Source: Trema orientale (Eukaryota > Streptophyta > Magnoliopsida > Rosales > Cannabaceae). From it: a stretch of 64,000 nt of DNA. Under the pieces are notes generated by a model that was not told the origin of the DNA, did not search any database, and saw only the letters and a list, made by a program, of their open reading frames with translations. Position 1 is the stretch's first letter, and the number at the start of each line of letters is the position of its first letter. The DNA is taken from positions 203,297-267,296 of the forward strand of contig JXTC01000083.1 in assembly GCA_002914845.1 (NCBI GenBank), given 5' to 3'. Of this stretch, positions 46,383 through 58,862 are shown piece after piece. The position numbers and the translations under genes are program-made.

Positions 46383-47485
46383 ATATCATAGATTAAAAAA
46401 AAATAATAATAAAAGATATTTGATGATATATAATCAAAAGAGGTATAGCATGTAACTCCCAACATTTTATATTAGATGTTTCTTCCAAAAAAATATATAT
46501 ATATTTATTTGGCTTTGATTTTATTTTTGTATTAAATTAAAGTTATACCCTCAAAATGTTTGAATATGCCTTGAAGTGATGAGCGAATGTCTGAAGAGAA
46601 TGGGCATGGGCTTGTGTTACCAAAGAAAAGGGTAAATACCCAGAGAAAAAAAAGAAAAAAAAAGAAAAGGGTAAATACGACTATTAAATTTGATATCATA
46701 ATTTATTTTAAGGATTGTAAATGCACCCAACATCGCATAAAAAGACCTTATTAATCAATAAAATGACTAAAAAAACAATGTAAGAAAAAAAAAAAAACAT
46801 CTCAATCTTCATCTCTCTTTTTTCAATTTTGCAATTCTTATTCAAAATTCTCTTCTATTTTTTGCCTTACTACATCTTCATTTCTTTTTCTTTTTCAATT
46901 TTGCAATTCTTATTTAAAATTCTGTTCATCTTCTGCTTTACTATTTTCTTAAAAATTTCCTTCTATGCCTAATTGATCACCCTCAGTTCTAATTTCTTTA
47001 ATAATCTTTTTAATCTTAAATTAAAACAGAGAAAGTGAGATTTTTTTTGCTTTATACCTAGTTTGCTTTATTAACTTTTTTTCAATACCTTGTATTTTAA
47101 TTTCTCGTGTTAATTGTTTGTTTCTCTCATAATTTTTTGTTCAATGATCCAATATTTTCATCCTAAAAGTTAAAACTACTAATTTGTTTTAGTTCATGGA
47201 TTTACAAGGAAGAAAGTTAGTTTGTGTTTGGGGTGTGCTTTTAACATGATTTTTGATTTCTTGTCCTGACATGTCGTTTTATTTATTTTAAGGGTGCCTT
47301 AATAATTGTACGGGGTACAAATATAGCTCCTTTTATATTATTCTGATATGCATTTTTACCCCTGAAAATTCTTACAAAATAAGGATAGAATTGTCAAGTT
47401 ACAACTTAATAATTTTGGATGACTAGGAAAAGAAAAAAAAAAAAAAAAGAAGAAGAAGAAAGAATAGTTTGAGAGTGAGTACAAG
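46383..47485. other. Gene-free AT-rich interval with a 72-bp tandem repeat
   Basis: TTTCAATTTTGCAATTCTTA occurs at 46821 and again at 46893, within two diverged ~72-bp units (about 46815-46958). A poly-A/GAA-rich stretch precedes the insert at 47500. No gene. Confidence 0.6.
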
Positions 47486-48117
47486 TGTCCAACACTACAA
47501 AAACGGAAAAAAAAAAAAAAGAAAAAAAATCCTAGCCTCTCTCTTTGCATTTCCTCCTAACAAAAAAGCCAACGCCATCCCGCTTGGGGGCCGGAGAGGG
47601 GATTTTCCTTCTCCTTCTCTGGCCTCCCCTCCTCACTCTCTTCTTCCTCCTCCTCTCTGCTTTTTTTTTTTCTTAGTTTTAGTAAGTCCAGATCTAGATC
47701 TGGTTTGTAGTACCACTTTTGTGTGGATTTTAGTCCGGTCCAGATCTTAAATATGAGATTTCTTCTCAGATCTAGATCTGTTTAATGGCTGGTTTTTATT
47801 TTGTCTTCTTTTCCACGGGTATAGATCTCAATTGGTGCTGGCCTCATATAGTCTACTCCACCAAAAACGCAGCCAGGAGCAAGTGTTAAAGATTAGATTG
47901 CTGGTGATACTTGTTATCTCTTTATCTTGAAAAATTAGGGTAACTCACACATTTGTTCGTAGTTGTGTTTGTGATCCATTTTTCGTCTCCTTTCTTTGAG
48001 GAGTTTGAAATTGTAATCCTTATGCTTATATTGTAATTTAAAACTTTTGCTTCGATTAATGATATTCCCTTGAGGAGCCCGTTTATATAAAAAAAAAAAA
48101 AAATGTCCAACACTACA
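47486..48117 (+). mobile_element. Retroposed insert (~604 bp) with poly-A tail and 14-bp target duplication
   Basis: TGTCCAACACTACA occurs at 47486-47499 and again at 48104-48117. Between them the insert ends in a run of ~15 A (48089-48103), directly against the second copy. This is the mark of target-primed reverse transcription. The insert begins with an A-rich stretch, then a CT/GC-rich leader-like part (47530-47660), AGATCTAGATCTG words (two places), and a 3'UTR-like end (TTAATGATATTCCC). It has no convincing coding frame. It may be a LINE with most of its middle deleted, or a processed non-coding transcript. Confidence 0.75.
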
Positions 48118-48780
48118 CAACCTAAAATTGTTTAAAAGAAAATTTTTTTTCCATTCTATTGATTGGACTAAATTTATTAGTCACTCCAAAAGACAAATAT
48201 GAGAAGATCTCCCTTCATTTCATTTATTAAGAAAAAACGAAAAAATAGAAATATTAGCGAGCGATTTTTAGACTCATGAATTGCCTTTTCACATTAGTAA
48301 AATTACTTAACCTCAAAATGATGTCTATGATATTTGGTGTAACTAATGCTATGTCACCTGTGTTTCGTAAAAGTAAAAAGGGATCAAAGAAAATGTTAAG
48401 GAGGGGTTGCAAAGGGAGAATGAGGAAGTATGTTGCTTTATTATTATTTTAAAAAAAGAGGAAGTATGTTGTTTTTAATATTCTCAAATAGGGAAAGAAA
48501 AAGCGAATCAACCATCCAAGTTTGTGAGACCTTTTAAATTATTAAATTTATCTCTTGTACACAGATTTTAGAAAGCAACAATGTTAGCCCAGGATTACTA
48601 ACCAAAGAAGATAGTGAATTGAGTTTTAAATTTTTTTAACAATTATTAGAATCTTAAAATGAGTTATGCAAAGATACATTATAATCACAAATATATAATC
48701 AAGCACAAGCTTGATCTAAAGTAGCACTTGGAAAAAGGACTACCATCAACGAGGAGCAAGTGACTTACTTTTGGATCCAA
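48118..48780. other. Gene-free AT-rich interval
   Basis: A GAGGAAGTATGTTG phrase is duplicated at 48421 and 48459. Nothing else could be assigned. Confidence 0.5.
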
Positions 48781-50851
48781 CCTAGTGTTGGTGTTTTTGC
48801 CCTAAGAGCAAAATGTAAACAATGACTTGCTAATAAATAAATATATTTGATTTTTATTTGCTTGTATATATTATTTATGATAATATAAAAATATCATAAA
48901 AATTCCGTGATTATAAAATGTGACCTTAAACTTAGTATGTATAAAAGTTATACACACAAGAGGATTAAGTTTAAGAGATATAATCTAAAATTAGTCCGTG
49001 ATTAATTATTAAAGCTGTGATCTTTAATATAAATAATCCTAGTACGGTCCATTACCATTGAGAATGGAACAGTCTTATCCGGACTGTTTATGTAGTGACA
49101 TCAAATGGAGGTACTATATATAATTGAGATTATATAGGACTGGACCAGATAAATTTGAATATTCGATAACATCCGTTATAGAACAGAATACTCAAATTTA
49201 TCAACTAATGATCATATATGGAATGATCTTAATCCTGAGTAATTAATAGACTCCTGTTTATATTTTTATGTCTCTTGATGTATTCAGTAACGTCTCAATT
49301 TATACTGGACCAAATCCTTATATGTTGGAGGCATGAGACTATAGATAGCTGGGAATATTAATTAACAATATGGAATCCATTCCTTCCTAACGGAAGTTAG
49401 AGAAATGATTCCCTTGAGTAATGATTTGGTACTTGAACGATAGAGCGCTCAATTTATGATTCGATCATGAATTTGTTGTTCATTAAAAAATCATGGGAAC
49501 TTAAGGATAAAGAAGTAAATAGAGAGGATAACGGATGATAAGCCAAACTCTATTCACGAATCATTTATGGAGGATTGATCTATATGTAATGATCGAATGG
49601 ACAAACGTTATGATTGCTTTGAGTAAATTTATACTGTAACTTTTAAGAGTGCAGTTCTAGTTTTTTTAGTGGAATAACACTGGAACTAATAAATTCGATA
49701 ATTTAGTTAAAGAGTTTAATTAATTATCAAATTTATTGGAGCTTGAAATTACAAGNNNNNNNNNNNNNNNNNNNNNNNNNNNNNNNNNNNNNNNNNNNNN
49801 NNNNNNNNNNNNNNNNNNNNNNNNNNNNNNNNNNNNNNNNNNNNNNNNNNNNNNNNNNNNNNNNNNNNNNNNNNNNNNNNNNNNNNNNNNNNNNNNNNNN
49901 NNNNNNNNNNNNNNNNNNNNNNNNNNNNNNNNNNNNNNNNNNNNNNNNNNNNNNNNNNNNNNNNNNNNNNNNNNNNNNNNNNNNNNNNNNNNNNNNNNNN
50001 NNNNNNNNNNNNNNNNNNNNNNNNNNNNNNNNNNNNNNNNNNNNNNNNNNNNNNNNNNNNNNNNNNNNNNNNNNNNNNNNNNNNNNNNNNNNNNNNNNNN
50101 NNNNNNNNNNNNNNNNNNNNNNNNNNNNNNNNNNNNNNNNNNNNNNNNNNNNNNNNNNNNNNNNNNNNNNNNNNNNNNNNNNNNNNNNNNNNNNNNNNNN
50201 NNNNNNNNNNNNNNNNNNNNNNNNNNNNNNNNNNNNNNNNNNNNNNNNNNNNNNNTTGTTTTTTCTATTTGAATTGATATGGCAATTAATTAAATTAATT
50301 TGGCCAATTTTATCAAAGGAATAATTTCTCCTATGCGTGTAAATGAAAAATAAAAGAAGGAATTTTTTTTAATGCGATTACACGCTAGTTTTGCATGGGT
50401 GGGCGATTGAGAGATTAGTTTTTAACGCAAAAATATTTTTCTCAGGCAAGGGAATTGAGTTTGAACGTGTAAAGTGTTCTTCCTTCCTCTCTTATCTCAT
50501 ATTCTTGCTATCTCATGAGTTGAGACCAATAGCAAGATTTTCTTAAGAAAAGTGTGTGACAAAAACAATAGGATTGTGACTATTGGGAGCCCACTTTCCA
50601 GTTCATAGGTGTCGAGGCTAGGTGAGGAAGATCGTGGTTTCATAGCCATTGAAAGAGAATCGACCTCATCGTCAGATAAAGAAGAATCTAAGAGAAAGGT
50701 TTGCTCTTACTATTCTTTATTAATAGTTTTTCTATTCAATGTATTAAAGCAACAAAACTATATCGATTCCTAAACTCTGATATGGGTGTAAAATTTTGAA
50801 TATTACACCCACCACCTTCCGCTGCGCCATGCGATGGCTACCAACACCTAG
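48781..50851 (+). mobile_element. Solo LTR of a Ty1/copia family, target duplication CCTAG
   Basis: CCTAG at 48781-48785 and 50847-50851 flanks a segment beginning TGTTGG (48786) and ending CCAACA (50846), perfect short inverted ends. Its body shares blocks with the LTRs of the element at 54287-63599, in the same order: AGTACGGTCCATTA, GTCTTATCC.GACT, ATGGAGGTACT, TATAGGACTGGACCAGA, GGAATCCATTCCTTCC, TAAAGAGTTTAATTAATT, and near the end CTCATGAGTTGAGA and GGAAGATCGTGGTTT. There are no internal domains between the ends apart from 500 N. The apparent length of ~2.06 kb includes that gap. Confidence 0.85.
49756..50255. other. Assembly gap, 500 N
   Basis: Exactly 500 N, a conventional placeholder length, inside the solo LTR. 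The true length is unknown. Open frames spanning it are artefacts. Confidence 0.98.
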
Positions 50852-50869
50852 TATTAGAAAAGCCCTTGA

Positions 50870-51770
50870 TAGAACAAAAAGTCTCAGCTCTACGAAAGAG
50901 ATCATAAAAACCTTCAAGAAAAAATTAAGGAAAATATATGGCGAGAGGGGATATCTCTTGTAGGAGAACCATTAACCACAAAAGAGAAAACGGGAGGTGC
51001 TAACACAATCCACAATAACCGCAATCCACTTAGTATCAAAACCATTAGTATCAGCATAGCACCTAATAAAGACCATTCAAGTCTATCATAAGCCTTACGC
51101 AAATCAAACCCATTAGTATTAGCATAGCACCTAATAGAGACTATTGATCAGCTCTATCATAAGCCTTACGCAAATCAAGTTCAAGAGTAGTGCATCCATT
51201 TCTACCTCCGTTCTTCTTTGTGAAAGAATCCATTATCTCAAAAGTTGTTATCACATTATCAATAATGAGACGGCTTAACACAAAAGCATTTTGAGATTCA
51301 TCAATAATAGAAGACATAATCCTTGTTAACTGATTCGCAATAGACTCAATAACAGCATTAGAAAGACTGATAGGATGAACTTTTAATAATTTCCTTGGAC
51401 TTTTAATTTTAATGAATGAGTTACCACATTATTGTTATTGAGAAGGCCTATAAAAGCATCATTTGGAAGTACTATCTGACAAATATGCACCACCCTACTA
51501 CCCACTATGTCCCAATACTTTTGATATAACAAAGCATGGAACCTATCAGGATCTGGGGCTTTGATTAGACCCATATCAAAAACAGCCTTCCGAATTTCCT
51601 CACGTGAATAAGGAGTCGAAAGAGAGATATTAATATAATTTGTAATTTTTAGTTGAATACAAGCAATAACATGAAGCAACTCTGGATTCTCTAGTCCAAT
51701 GGAGGAGAAAATATCGTTGAAATAACCCTCAATAATACAAATCAAGTCAGGTAGTTTAGCATGCTATACC
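50870..51770 (-). pseudogene. L1-type LINE reverse transcriptase relic
   Basis: On the minus strand from 51745: an upstream RT segment (PYSREEIRKAVFDMG, then KAPDPDRFHALLYQKYWDIV, where the family usually has APGPDGF). After a frame change comes a run with HPISLSN, SIIDESQNAFV and RLIIDNVITTFEIM, and then LELDLRKAYDR, the RT motif A with its catalytic Asp. The last piece continues WSLLGAMLILMV...FSFVVNGSP. Frameshifts and an in-frame stop show it is dead. The endonuclease and the YADD box are not present. The relic stops ~20-30 bp from the solo LTR. Confidence 0.8.
51040..51177. repeat. ~69-bp tandem duplication covering LINE RT motif A
   Basis: CCATTAGTAT.AGCATAGCAC and CTATCATAAGCCTTACGCAA occur twice in succession (about 51040-51108 and 51109-51177), with several substitutions and a short indel. 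The KAYDR-coding part of the LINE relic is therefore present twice. Confidence 0.85.
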
Positions 51771-51779
51771 CTAGTTGAG

Positions 51780-54281
51780 TCCTCCAATTAAGCCAACAAT
51801 AGTTTTTTGAGAAAATATCATAAATTGACCTTGTATTTTTCATTTTTATTTTATAAGACCTTTTATGTTTTAAAAAATATGGGAAAACCCATTTGAATTT
51901 GATTTTTTGTTATGAAAAGCCTTTAATTATTGATATTTTTCTGAGGATACATACCTATAAATTTAATTTTTAATAGGTTTTCTCAATTTTATAATTAAGA
52001 CCTTGTTTGTAGAAGGGAGTTCTAGAATTTATTGTATAAATCGACGGAAGTGAAAGTATAAATTGGCGGCAACTAGAAGAAAGTTCTATAATTCATTGTA
52101 TAAGACCTTGTTTGCATTTCTATTTTGCTTCTAATGAATTATTGCTAACCGGACTAGGTCCAATGGATGTAGGCACAACGTGATTATGCTGAATCACAAT
52201 AAAATCTCGTGTCTTCTTCTTACTCTGTTCTTAATTTTTGTTTATTGTTTTAAGTTTCTGCAAATCTGAAAATCATGATTGAACAATCAAGTAACCTGAC
52301 TTAATATATACGTCATCACTAAGACAAGATCCACCTGCTTGGACATATAATTACACTGACATGTAGCCATTCGAACGTTAGTCTGTGTCTTGACTATCTG
52401 ATAATAGAATAGCTTTACTCGGACAATTAACACGAATTGCCTAGCTAGATATACTTGGATATACTTGGATATTGATTATTCGACTGCTTGGTCTTGTTTA
52501 CTTGGCCGACGTTTATTCATCACATGTACTCAGACAGGTAATGTTATTGTGCACATTGTTTGACTTTGACTGAGCTACTCATACACTACTAGACATAGAT
52601 TCTACTTGGATGCCTCTTGAATTGGTTTATAACTCGAGCATTGTGGAATAGGGAATACTTGCATTAACTATCCATGTACACTCGTTGAGTTGGACAAGTG
52701 GATTGTCTCTGCTGGGAGACGGAATTTGAGCATAATAACAATCAAGTTATGAATAATCTTGTTTGAATCTATAACAACGTTGTCATGAAAGAGAGCAACA
52801 TTTAGTTGAGAAATTTAATCACATATACGGTTGATAGCTATGCAATGTTTTGTTTCATGAGATTGTTCTAATGGATTTCTTTTTCTTTTCGGGGGTTTAT
52901 ACTAGGTGAGCTCAAGATTGTGATCTATGTAGGTCCACTTTCACCGTTAGATATACATGAAAGCACCACCATTCATATGAAATTTGTTTTAAAATAAATT
53001 TTGTGATTGGAAGATGGAGAAAATGCAATAAAATGGAGTTACATGTACGTACACAATGTATGTCTCTAGCACGTGAAAAAGGAAGAAATGCAAAACAAAA
53101 AATGTAGACACTTCAATATGGGAGATGATGGCCTTTCGAAAACTATGTGGAATGAAAGCAATGACAATTGACAAGGATGACATAAAGTTCTGAATATTCC
53201 TTTTCAAACAAAAGAAATTCTAATTTTTGATGCCAAAAACATAGGAACTTTCTAATATATTATTATTGTTTCACCATGCATCTTTCAACTGAATAAAAAG
53301 AAATAAAAAACTAAAATATGTATATATATATACACACACACACAACAAGAGTTACCACATTAGTTGATAGGAAAAAGAAAATAAAAAAGTTGATATCTAC
53401 ACATAATCGTACTCAAATACGAATTAAGAGTCTTGTACGTAACATTCTAGAGTGATCATTCCTAGTTACGAATCTTTTACTCATCTAGATAAGATAAGTA
53501 TATGATGAGGATAATAATGTAGGAATTTATAATTTTGATAATATGTTTGTTCAACAAGCCTTTGAGATTAAAAATAAAAAATTGTTAAGACTTGAGAGCT
53601 TTTGTGAATAATAAGTTGAAGTGTAAAAGTGTAAAAACAATTTTCACATGAACTCCTGTACTTCATTCAATACATATTTTCAGTTCTAGTACTCCAGTTA
53701 CTTCTTTTATTTTTCTTTTTTTACCTAGTTTCTTTTTTTTTTTTTTTTTTTAAGTATCTAGCAATTTTTATCAATTACTAAATTTTGAACAATAACAAAA
53801 AATTTGTTTTTAGGAATTTCTCATTCAAAAGATTAGATTTTTTTGTTGGTAAATGCATCTTATCAAGGACAGACCCACAACACGGCAAAGGTGAACAAGT
53901 GCTCCCTCAAATTTTGTAGTTTTGTGATTTTTTAAATAGCTTTTTGAAAATTTATAGATATGTCCCCTCATTTTAATTTTGCACTCATTTAGTTAGCAGC
54001 AAACATCCCCAAATTTTAGTATTTTTTTTTATTTAAGTCCCAAATCTTTATTTTTTGGTATTTAAATCCTCAATCTCCCATTTAACTTGTATTTTTTGTA
54101 TTTTAATTTTATACAAAATTTTTGTTATGCCTCTTGAAAAACAATCATGGGACTGCATCTTATGGCTATCAAGCTATGTAATATATCATATATATATATA
54201 TATATTAAGCTTTATGAGATATACGAAGATTTCTTCAAATTATATATAAATAATCATCAACATGCCTTGAAAGTTTAAATT
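51780..54281. other. Gene-free interval; possible LTR scrap at 52130-52270
   Basis: Around 52150-52270 the order GGTCCAATGGATGTAGGCAC, GCTGAATCAC, AATAAAATCTCGTGTCTTC resembles the downstream half of plant LTRs (plus orientation). It is unpaired, so only tentative. The remainder is AT-rich with AC/AT microsatellites near 53320-53345 and no supported gene. Confidence 0.4.
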
Positions 54282-54286
54282 ACTGG

Positions 54287-56101
54287 TGTTAGGGTTTATG
54301 TCCTAAAAGTATGTATATTTTAGATATTTGCTTAATTAATAAAATGACATTTTTCTATTTGAATTTGTGCATAATTAGTATGTCTTTAAATATCAGAAAA
54401 TCCCTAGTTTATTTATATGACCACAAATTTAGTATATAAGTGTTATATATATGAGGATTAAATTTATGGATAATAAACTAAATATAGTCTATAATAATTA
54501 ATTAAAGTTTGGGATCTTTAATTAAATATTATTAGTACGGTCCATTAATATTGAAAATGTAATAGTCTTATCCAGACTATTGATACAATGGAGGTACTTT
54601 ATATAATTCGATTATATAGGACTGGACCAGACATAATTTGAATCTCATATAAATTCCGTTAACTATTGAGAGTTCAAATAAGGCCACTAGATGATCATAT
54701 GTAAATCAATCTTAATCCTGAGTAGTTATAGACTCCTATTTATAACATTATGTTCTTTGACATACTTGTTAAAGGTTTGTTTCGTAAACAGATTGAAATA
54801 CTTATATCTTGGGAGCATAATGAGATGAGTAGTTAGGAATGTAGATTACAGATATGGAATCCATTCCTTCCATTAGGAAGCTAGAAAGATGATTCTCTTG
54901 TATATTGATTCAGGACTTGAACAGTTTGAATACTCAATTTATAATAGATTTATAAATTAATTATTCATTTGAGAATCAATGGTACACAAGGATAAAGATG
55001 TAATTGGAGAGGTAAATAGAACATGACCTAGCTCCAATTATAAATTATCTATGGAGGATTGAACTACATGTAATGATTAAATCGATAGACTGCTCGTTGT
55101 TTTCTGAGTAAATTAATTCTGTAATTTCAAGAGTGCAATTCTGGATTTTTAGTGGAGTAATACTGGAATTAATAAATTAGACAAAATAATTAAAGAGTTT
55201 AATTAATTGTCATAATTTATTGGAGTTTGAATTACAGGTCCATAGGTCCCCAATTCCACCTCTTACAAACACTGTGCTAGATATTACATTATTTTTGTTA
55301 CTGCACACTTTGTCTAGATAAATAGTTTATCTATATGTAATTAATAATTGTTATTAATCAAATAATTAATTAATTTAAATTTATGGAGGGATAAGTTTCC
55401 CGATTTGTTTAAATTATGAATTTAAAAATATCTAATTATGAGATAATTTGATAAATAGAAATTGGGAAACTGACTGAAAGTGAAATAGTTATCTTCTAGT
55501 TTATATAGATATATATATATATATTAATTAATTAATTAGATTAATTAATTTAAATATATATATAATCATGTTTTAAAAAAAAAGGAACTTACGTTTCCTA
55601 TAAACAAAAAGTAACGTTTTTTAAAAGTTATATATATAGATTTGATTAATATATTATTTATTAAATAGTTTAATAAATATATATATATAAAGTAAACCCT
55701 AGCAGAAAAATAGAGATACTATCACGTATTATTTTCTACAGAGCCTTCATAAACTAGAGAGAAAAAGAAGAGAGTCTTCCTATTCTCTGTGTAACAAAAA
55801 CTCTTGCAATCTCATGAGTTGAGAAAGTTGCAAGTGCCTAAAGTGTGAGTTTAAGAAATTGTACGTAACGCCTGCACATTCATCTAGTTGTGCTTGAGGC
55901 TTGAATTGGAAGATCGTGGTTTAGAAGACAGAAAAGCTAGGATCCGCTGATAGGCTACAAGAGGTATTAGATCTATTCTCTTTGTATATTCCTATTTGAT
56001 ATAAATTAATACTATGCACTCATATAGTCAATTGTTTTCAAAAAAATTTTGAATGTTCCTGGGCCAATCTTCCAATGCGAAAATCGTTTTTAATTCCAAC
56101 A
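54287..56101 (+). repeat. 5' LTR of the copia element
   Basis: 1815 bp, TGTTAGGG...TTCCAACA. It is long for a copia LTR. It contains AT runs and, near its downstream end, CTCTTGCAATCTCATGAGTT and GGAAGATCGTGGTTTAGAAG. The differences from the 3' LTR that I checked are mostly C/T and G/A changes. Confidence 0.95.
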
Positions 56102-56102
56102 A

Positions 56103-56121
56103 TTGGGATCAGAGTCAGGTT
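56103..56121 (+). promoter_or_regulatory. Primer binding site (initiator tRNA-Met type)
   Basis: TTGGGATCAGAGTCAGG one base after the LTR. It resembles the usual TGGTATCAGAGC with a T-to-G change at the fourth base and a C-to-T later. Confidence 0.85.
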
Positions 56122-57927
56122 ATATGAGTATATAGTATTAGTTATTTGTATGCATGAGTGGGTATTGCATTAATTTTTTATATGTATTTGATGATGAATG
56201 GATGAGTTATCATATGATGGATGTATGGTTGATATTTGGTCATTAATTATATGGTTCCTTAGGTTTTAATTTTTTACAATTTATTTTGGTTAGATCAAAA
56301 TATATAAACCCTAATTTTAGGGTATAGGCTTTGTTGTATTTTTCTTCCTTTTTCTACAAAGAAGATGATGGAGATATTTTTACTTAAAGCCAACCCGACG
56401 CCCCAAAGAACTCACACAAAAAAAAGAGTTTTTTTTATAATATATATTAATTAATTAGATTAATTAGTTTTATATATATATATATAAGATTATAGTTTTA
56501 AGAAACATAATCTTACGGTTTTAAAAAAAAAACGTACGTTTTAGATATATAATATATTATATATATATATTGTTTTACGTATAAAAAAAAAGTTTTTTTT
56601 ATATAATATAATATATATATGTGTATATATATATATTAATATACGTAATATATACAATTTATGTTTTTTTATTAAAAAAAACAAATGGGCCCAGGCCCAG
56701 GCCTAAATCCAAAATAATTATTTAGATATTATATGGGCTAGGCAAGTTTTATGAAAACTATTTACAGGAATCTCACTTTTTACAAATATGATTTGTAAAA
56801 ATATCAAAAGAAGAAAGGAGGCCCATGAAGACCAGCAGATAGCTTTTAGGCCTGCGTGCTTTTAACTCTTTGTAATTTTATTATTTTATTGGGTTGTAAT
56901 TTCCTAAGGTACCCGGCCAAATATCATTTTATTTTATTTTATTGTTATATTATACGTGATATGTATAACATGACCATGCATTATAACATACCATTCATTA
57001 TACCCACTCATAGTCATTTATGAATGTCATGCATGCATGTTATATTCATGCTAAAATAGTTTAGTTAGAATATGACTAATTTAATTAGATTAAATAATTA
57101 AATTGAAATAAAAAAATTGAATAATGTGATCTAAATTTAATAGTTAAATTTTGGTAATATCACACTTATTTAATTTAGGTTATCCTTATTAATTAGATTA
57201 ATTAGATTAGCCAAATTATTCCTATAAGAATAAATTTAGATTTTTAGAAAATCTAGTAATTTATTTAGGACTAATTAGATTGGACTAATAGATTAACCTA
57301 GAAAATTATATTAGATATAATAACTAGGTTAAATATAACATTAGATGTTTATTAGTAAAAACACGTAATATTTTAAAATAATGAGTGGGAGAGGGGTACA
57401 TGACAATATATCCCACGGTCTCCATTATTAATTAAGCACCGTGAGATTTAATTGGCGCCTAGAGACGCTTAGATTTCGTCCTCCCTACGGAGGGTGTCCA
57501 TTTAAATTAATAACAAGGCTTAATTTCCAATAGATAGGATTTTAGAATGTATTTCAAAATTGACCTACCCTATAGCGGCAATTTTGAGTTAAGTTGCTAA
57601 AATCTGAAATAATGGGTTACACTCATGAGGATACAATTAAATTGTTAATAGTATCGTGACCATAAAACTGTAGTTAATAAATAAAAGAAAATATGAGATA
57701 TTTTGATGTTTTATTTATTAATTGAGAATGTCTCAATTCAATTAATAATTATGTGACCTATCCTACGAGGGCACATAATTAGAGAAAATTGATTTACCGT
57801 GGAATTAGTAATTAAGTTTATGTGTTTACTTACTTGCATCATGCATCATATTTATTATTCCGAATTTTTTGTGATATTTATTTTCAAATATGTTGAATGT
57901 TATTTTATTTATTTAATTTTAGCAAAC
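56122..57927 (+). other. Untranslated leader of the copia element
   Basis: 1.8 kb with no long frame, rich in TATATA runs at 56430-56640. The phrase GAGTGGGAGAGGGG lies near 57384. Long leaders are known in several large plant copia lineages; no specific function is visible. Confidence 0.7.
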
Positions 57928-58862
57928 ATGTCAACCTCGAATCCCATTATCACTTTACTCACAAATGAAAAATTAACTGGAGATAATTTTATCAAGTGGA
58001 AAAGTAATATGAATATTGTACTTGTTAGTGAAGACTACAAGTTTGTGCTTATGGAGGAATGTCCTCCACAACCCGCCGCTAATGCTACTCGTGTTGCACG
58101 AGAAAGCTATGAAAAGTGGACTCATGCCAATAATAAAGCTTACTGCTACATGTTAGCAGGCATGACTGACGTGCTTAGAGCTAAGCACGAAAAGATGGAG
58201 ACTGCTTATGAGATAATGGAGTCTCTCCAAGCTATGTTTGGGCAACAATCTGATCAATCTCATTATGACGCCATTAAAAAGGCTATGAATGCGATGATGA
58301 AGAGAGGAACTCCAGTGAGAGATCATGTTTTGAACAAGATCAATTACTTTGGAGAGGCTGAAGTTCAGGGGGCTATGATCGATGACCACACCCAAGTGAG
58401 TATGATTCTAGAATCACTCTTACCTGATTTTCTTCAGTTCAAGAGCAACTATATTATGAACAAGTTGAATTATACGATGAGTCAACTGCTCAATGAACTG
58501 CAAACCTTCGAATCGATAACGAAAGATAAAGGAAAAGATGGTTCAGCAACTGTTGCTGAAGCAAATATTGTAGAAGAAAATCCCTCTACCTCTAACAAAA
58601 ATAAGAAAAGGAAGAACAAGAGTGCCTCTGGGTCTAAGCCTAAAAAGAGCAAGAAGGGCAATACGAGTACCAAGAAGAACAACTCCAAGGACAAAAAGCC
58701 TAAAGAAAAATATTTTCACTGCGGAATTGAAGGGCATTGGAAGAGAAACTGTAACAAGTATATCTCCGAATTGAAAGAGAAGAAGAAAGGTAAATATGAT
58801 TTACTTGTTTTAGAAGTTTGTTTAGTGGAAGAAGATTTATTTGATATATCTCCTTGGATAGT
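57928..58862 (+). pseudogene. Copia gag, ending in a frameshift at the protease
   Basis: It starts MSTSNPIITLL, a typical copia Gag start, although the frame is open from 57799. The Gag domain includes LTGDNFIKWKSNMN and VLMEECPP, later SQLLNELQTFE, then a long Lys-rich stretch (NKNKKRKNKS...). The zinc knuckle reads YFHCGIEGHWKRNC: the first of the three cysteines (CX2CX4HX4C) has become Tyr. The frame runs on to about 58862, where one missing base shifts it out of frame with the protease motif. Confidence 0.85.

Noticed and set aside
49736..50324. Open frames of mostly X residues
   Set aside because: They span the 500-N gap.
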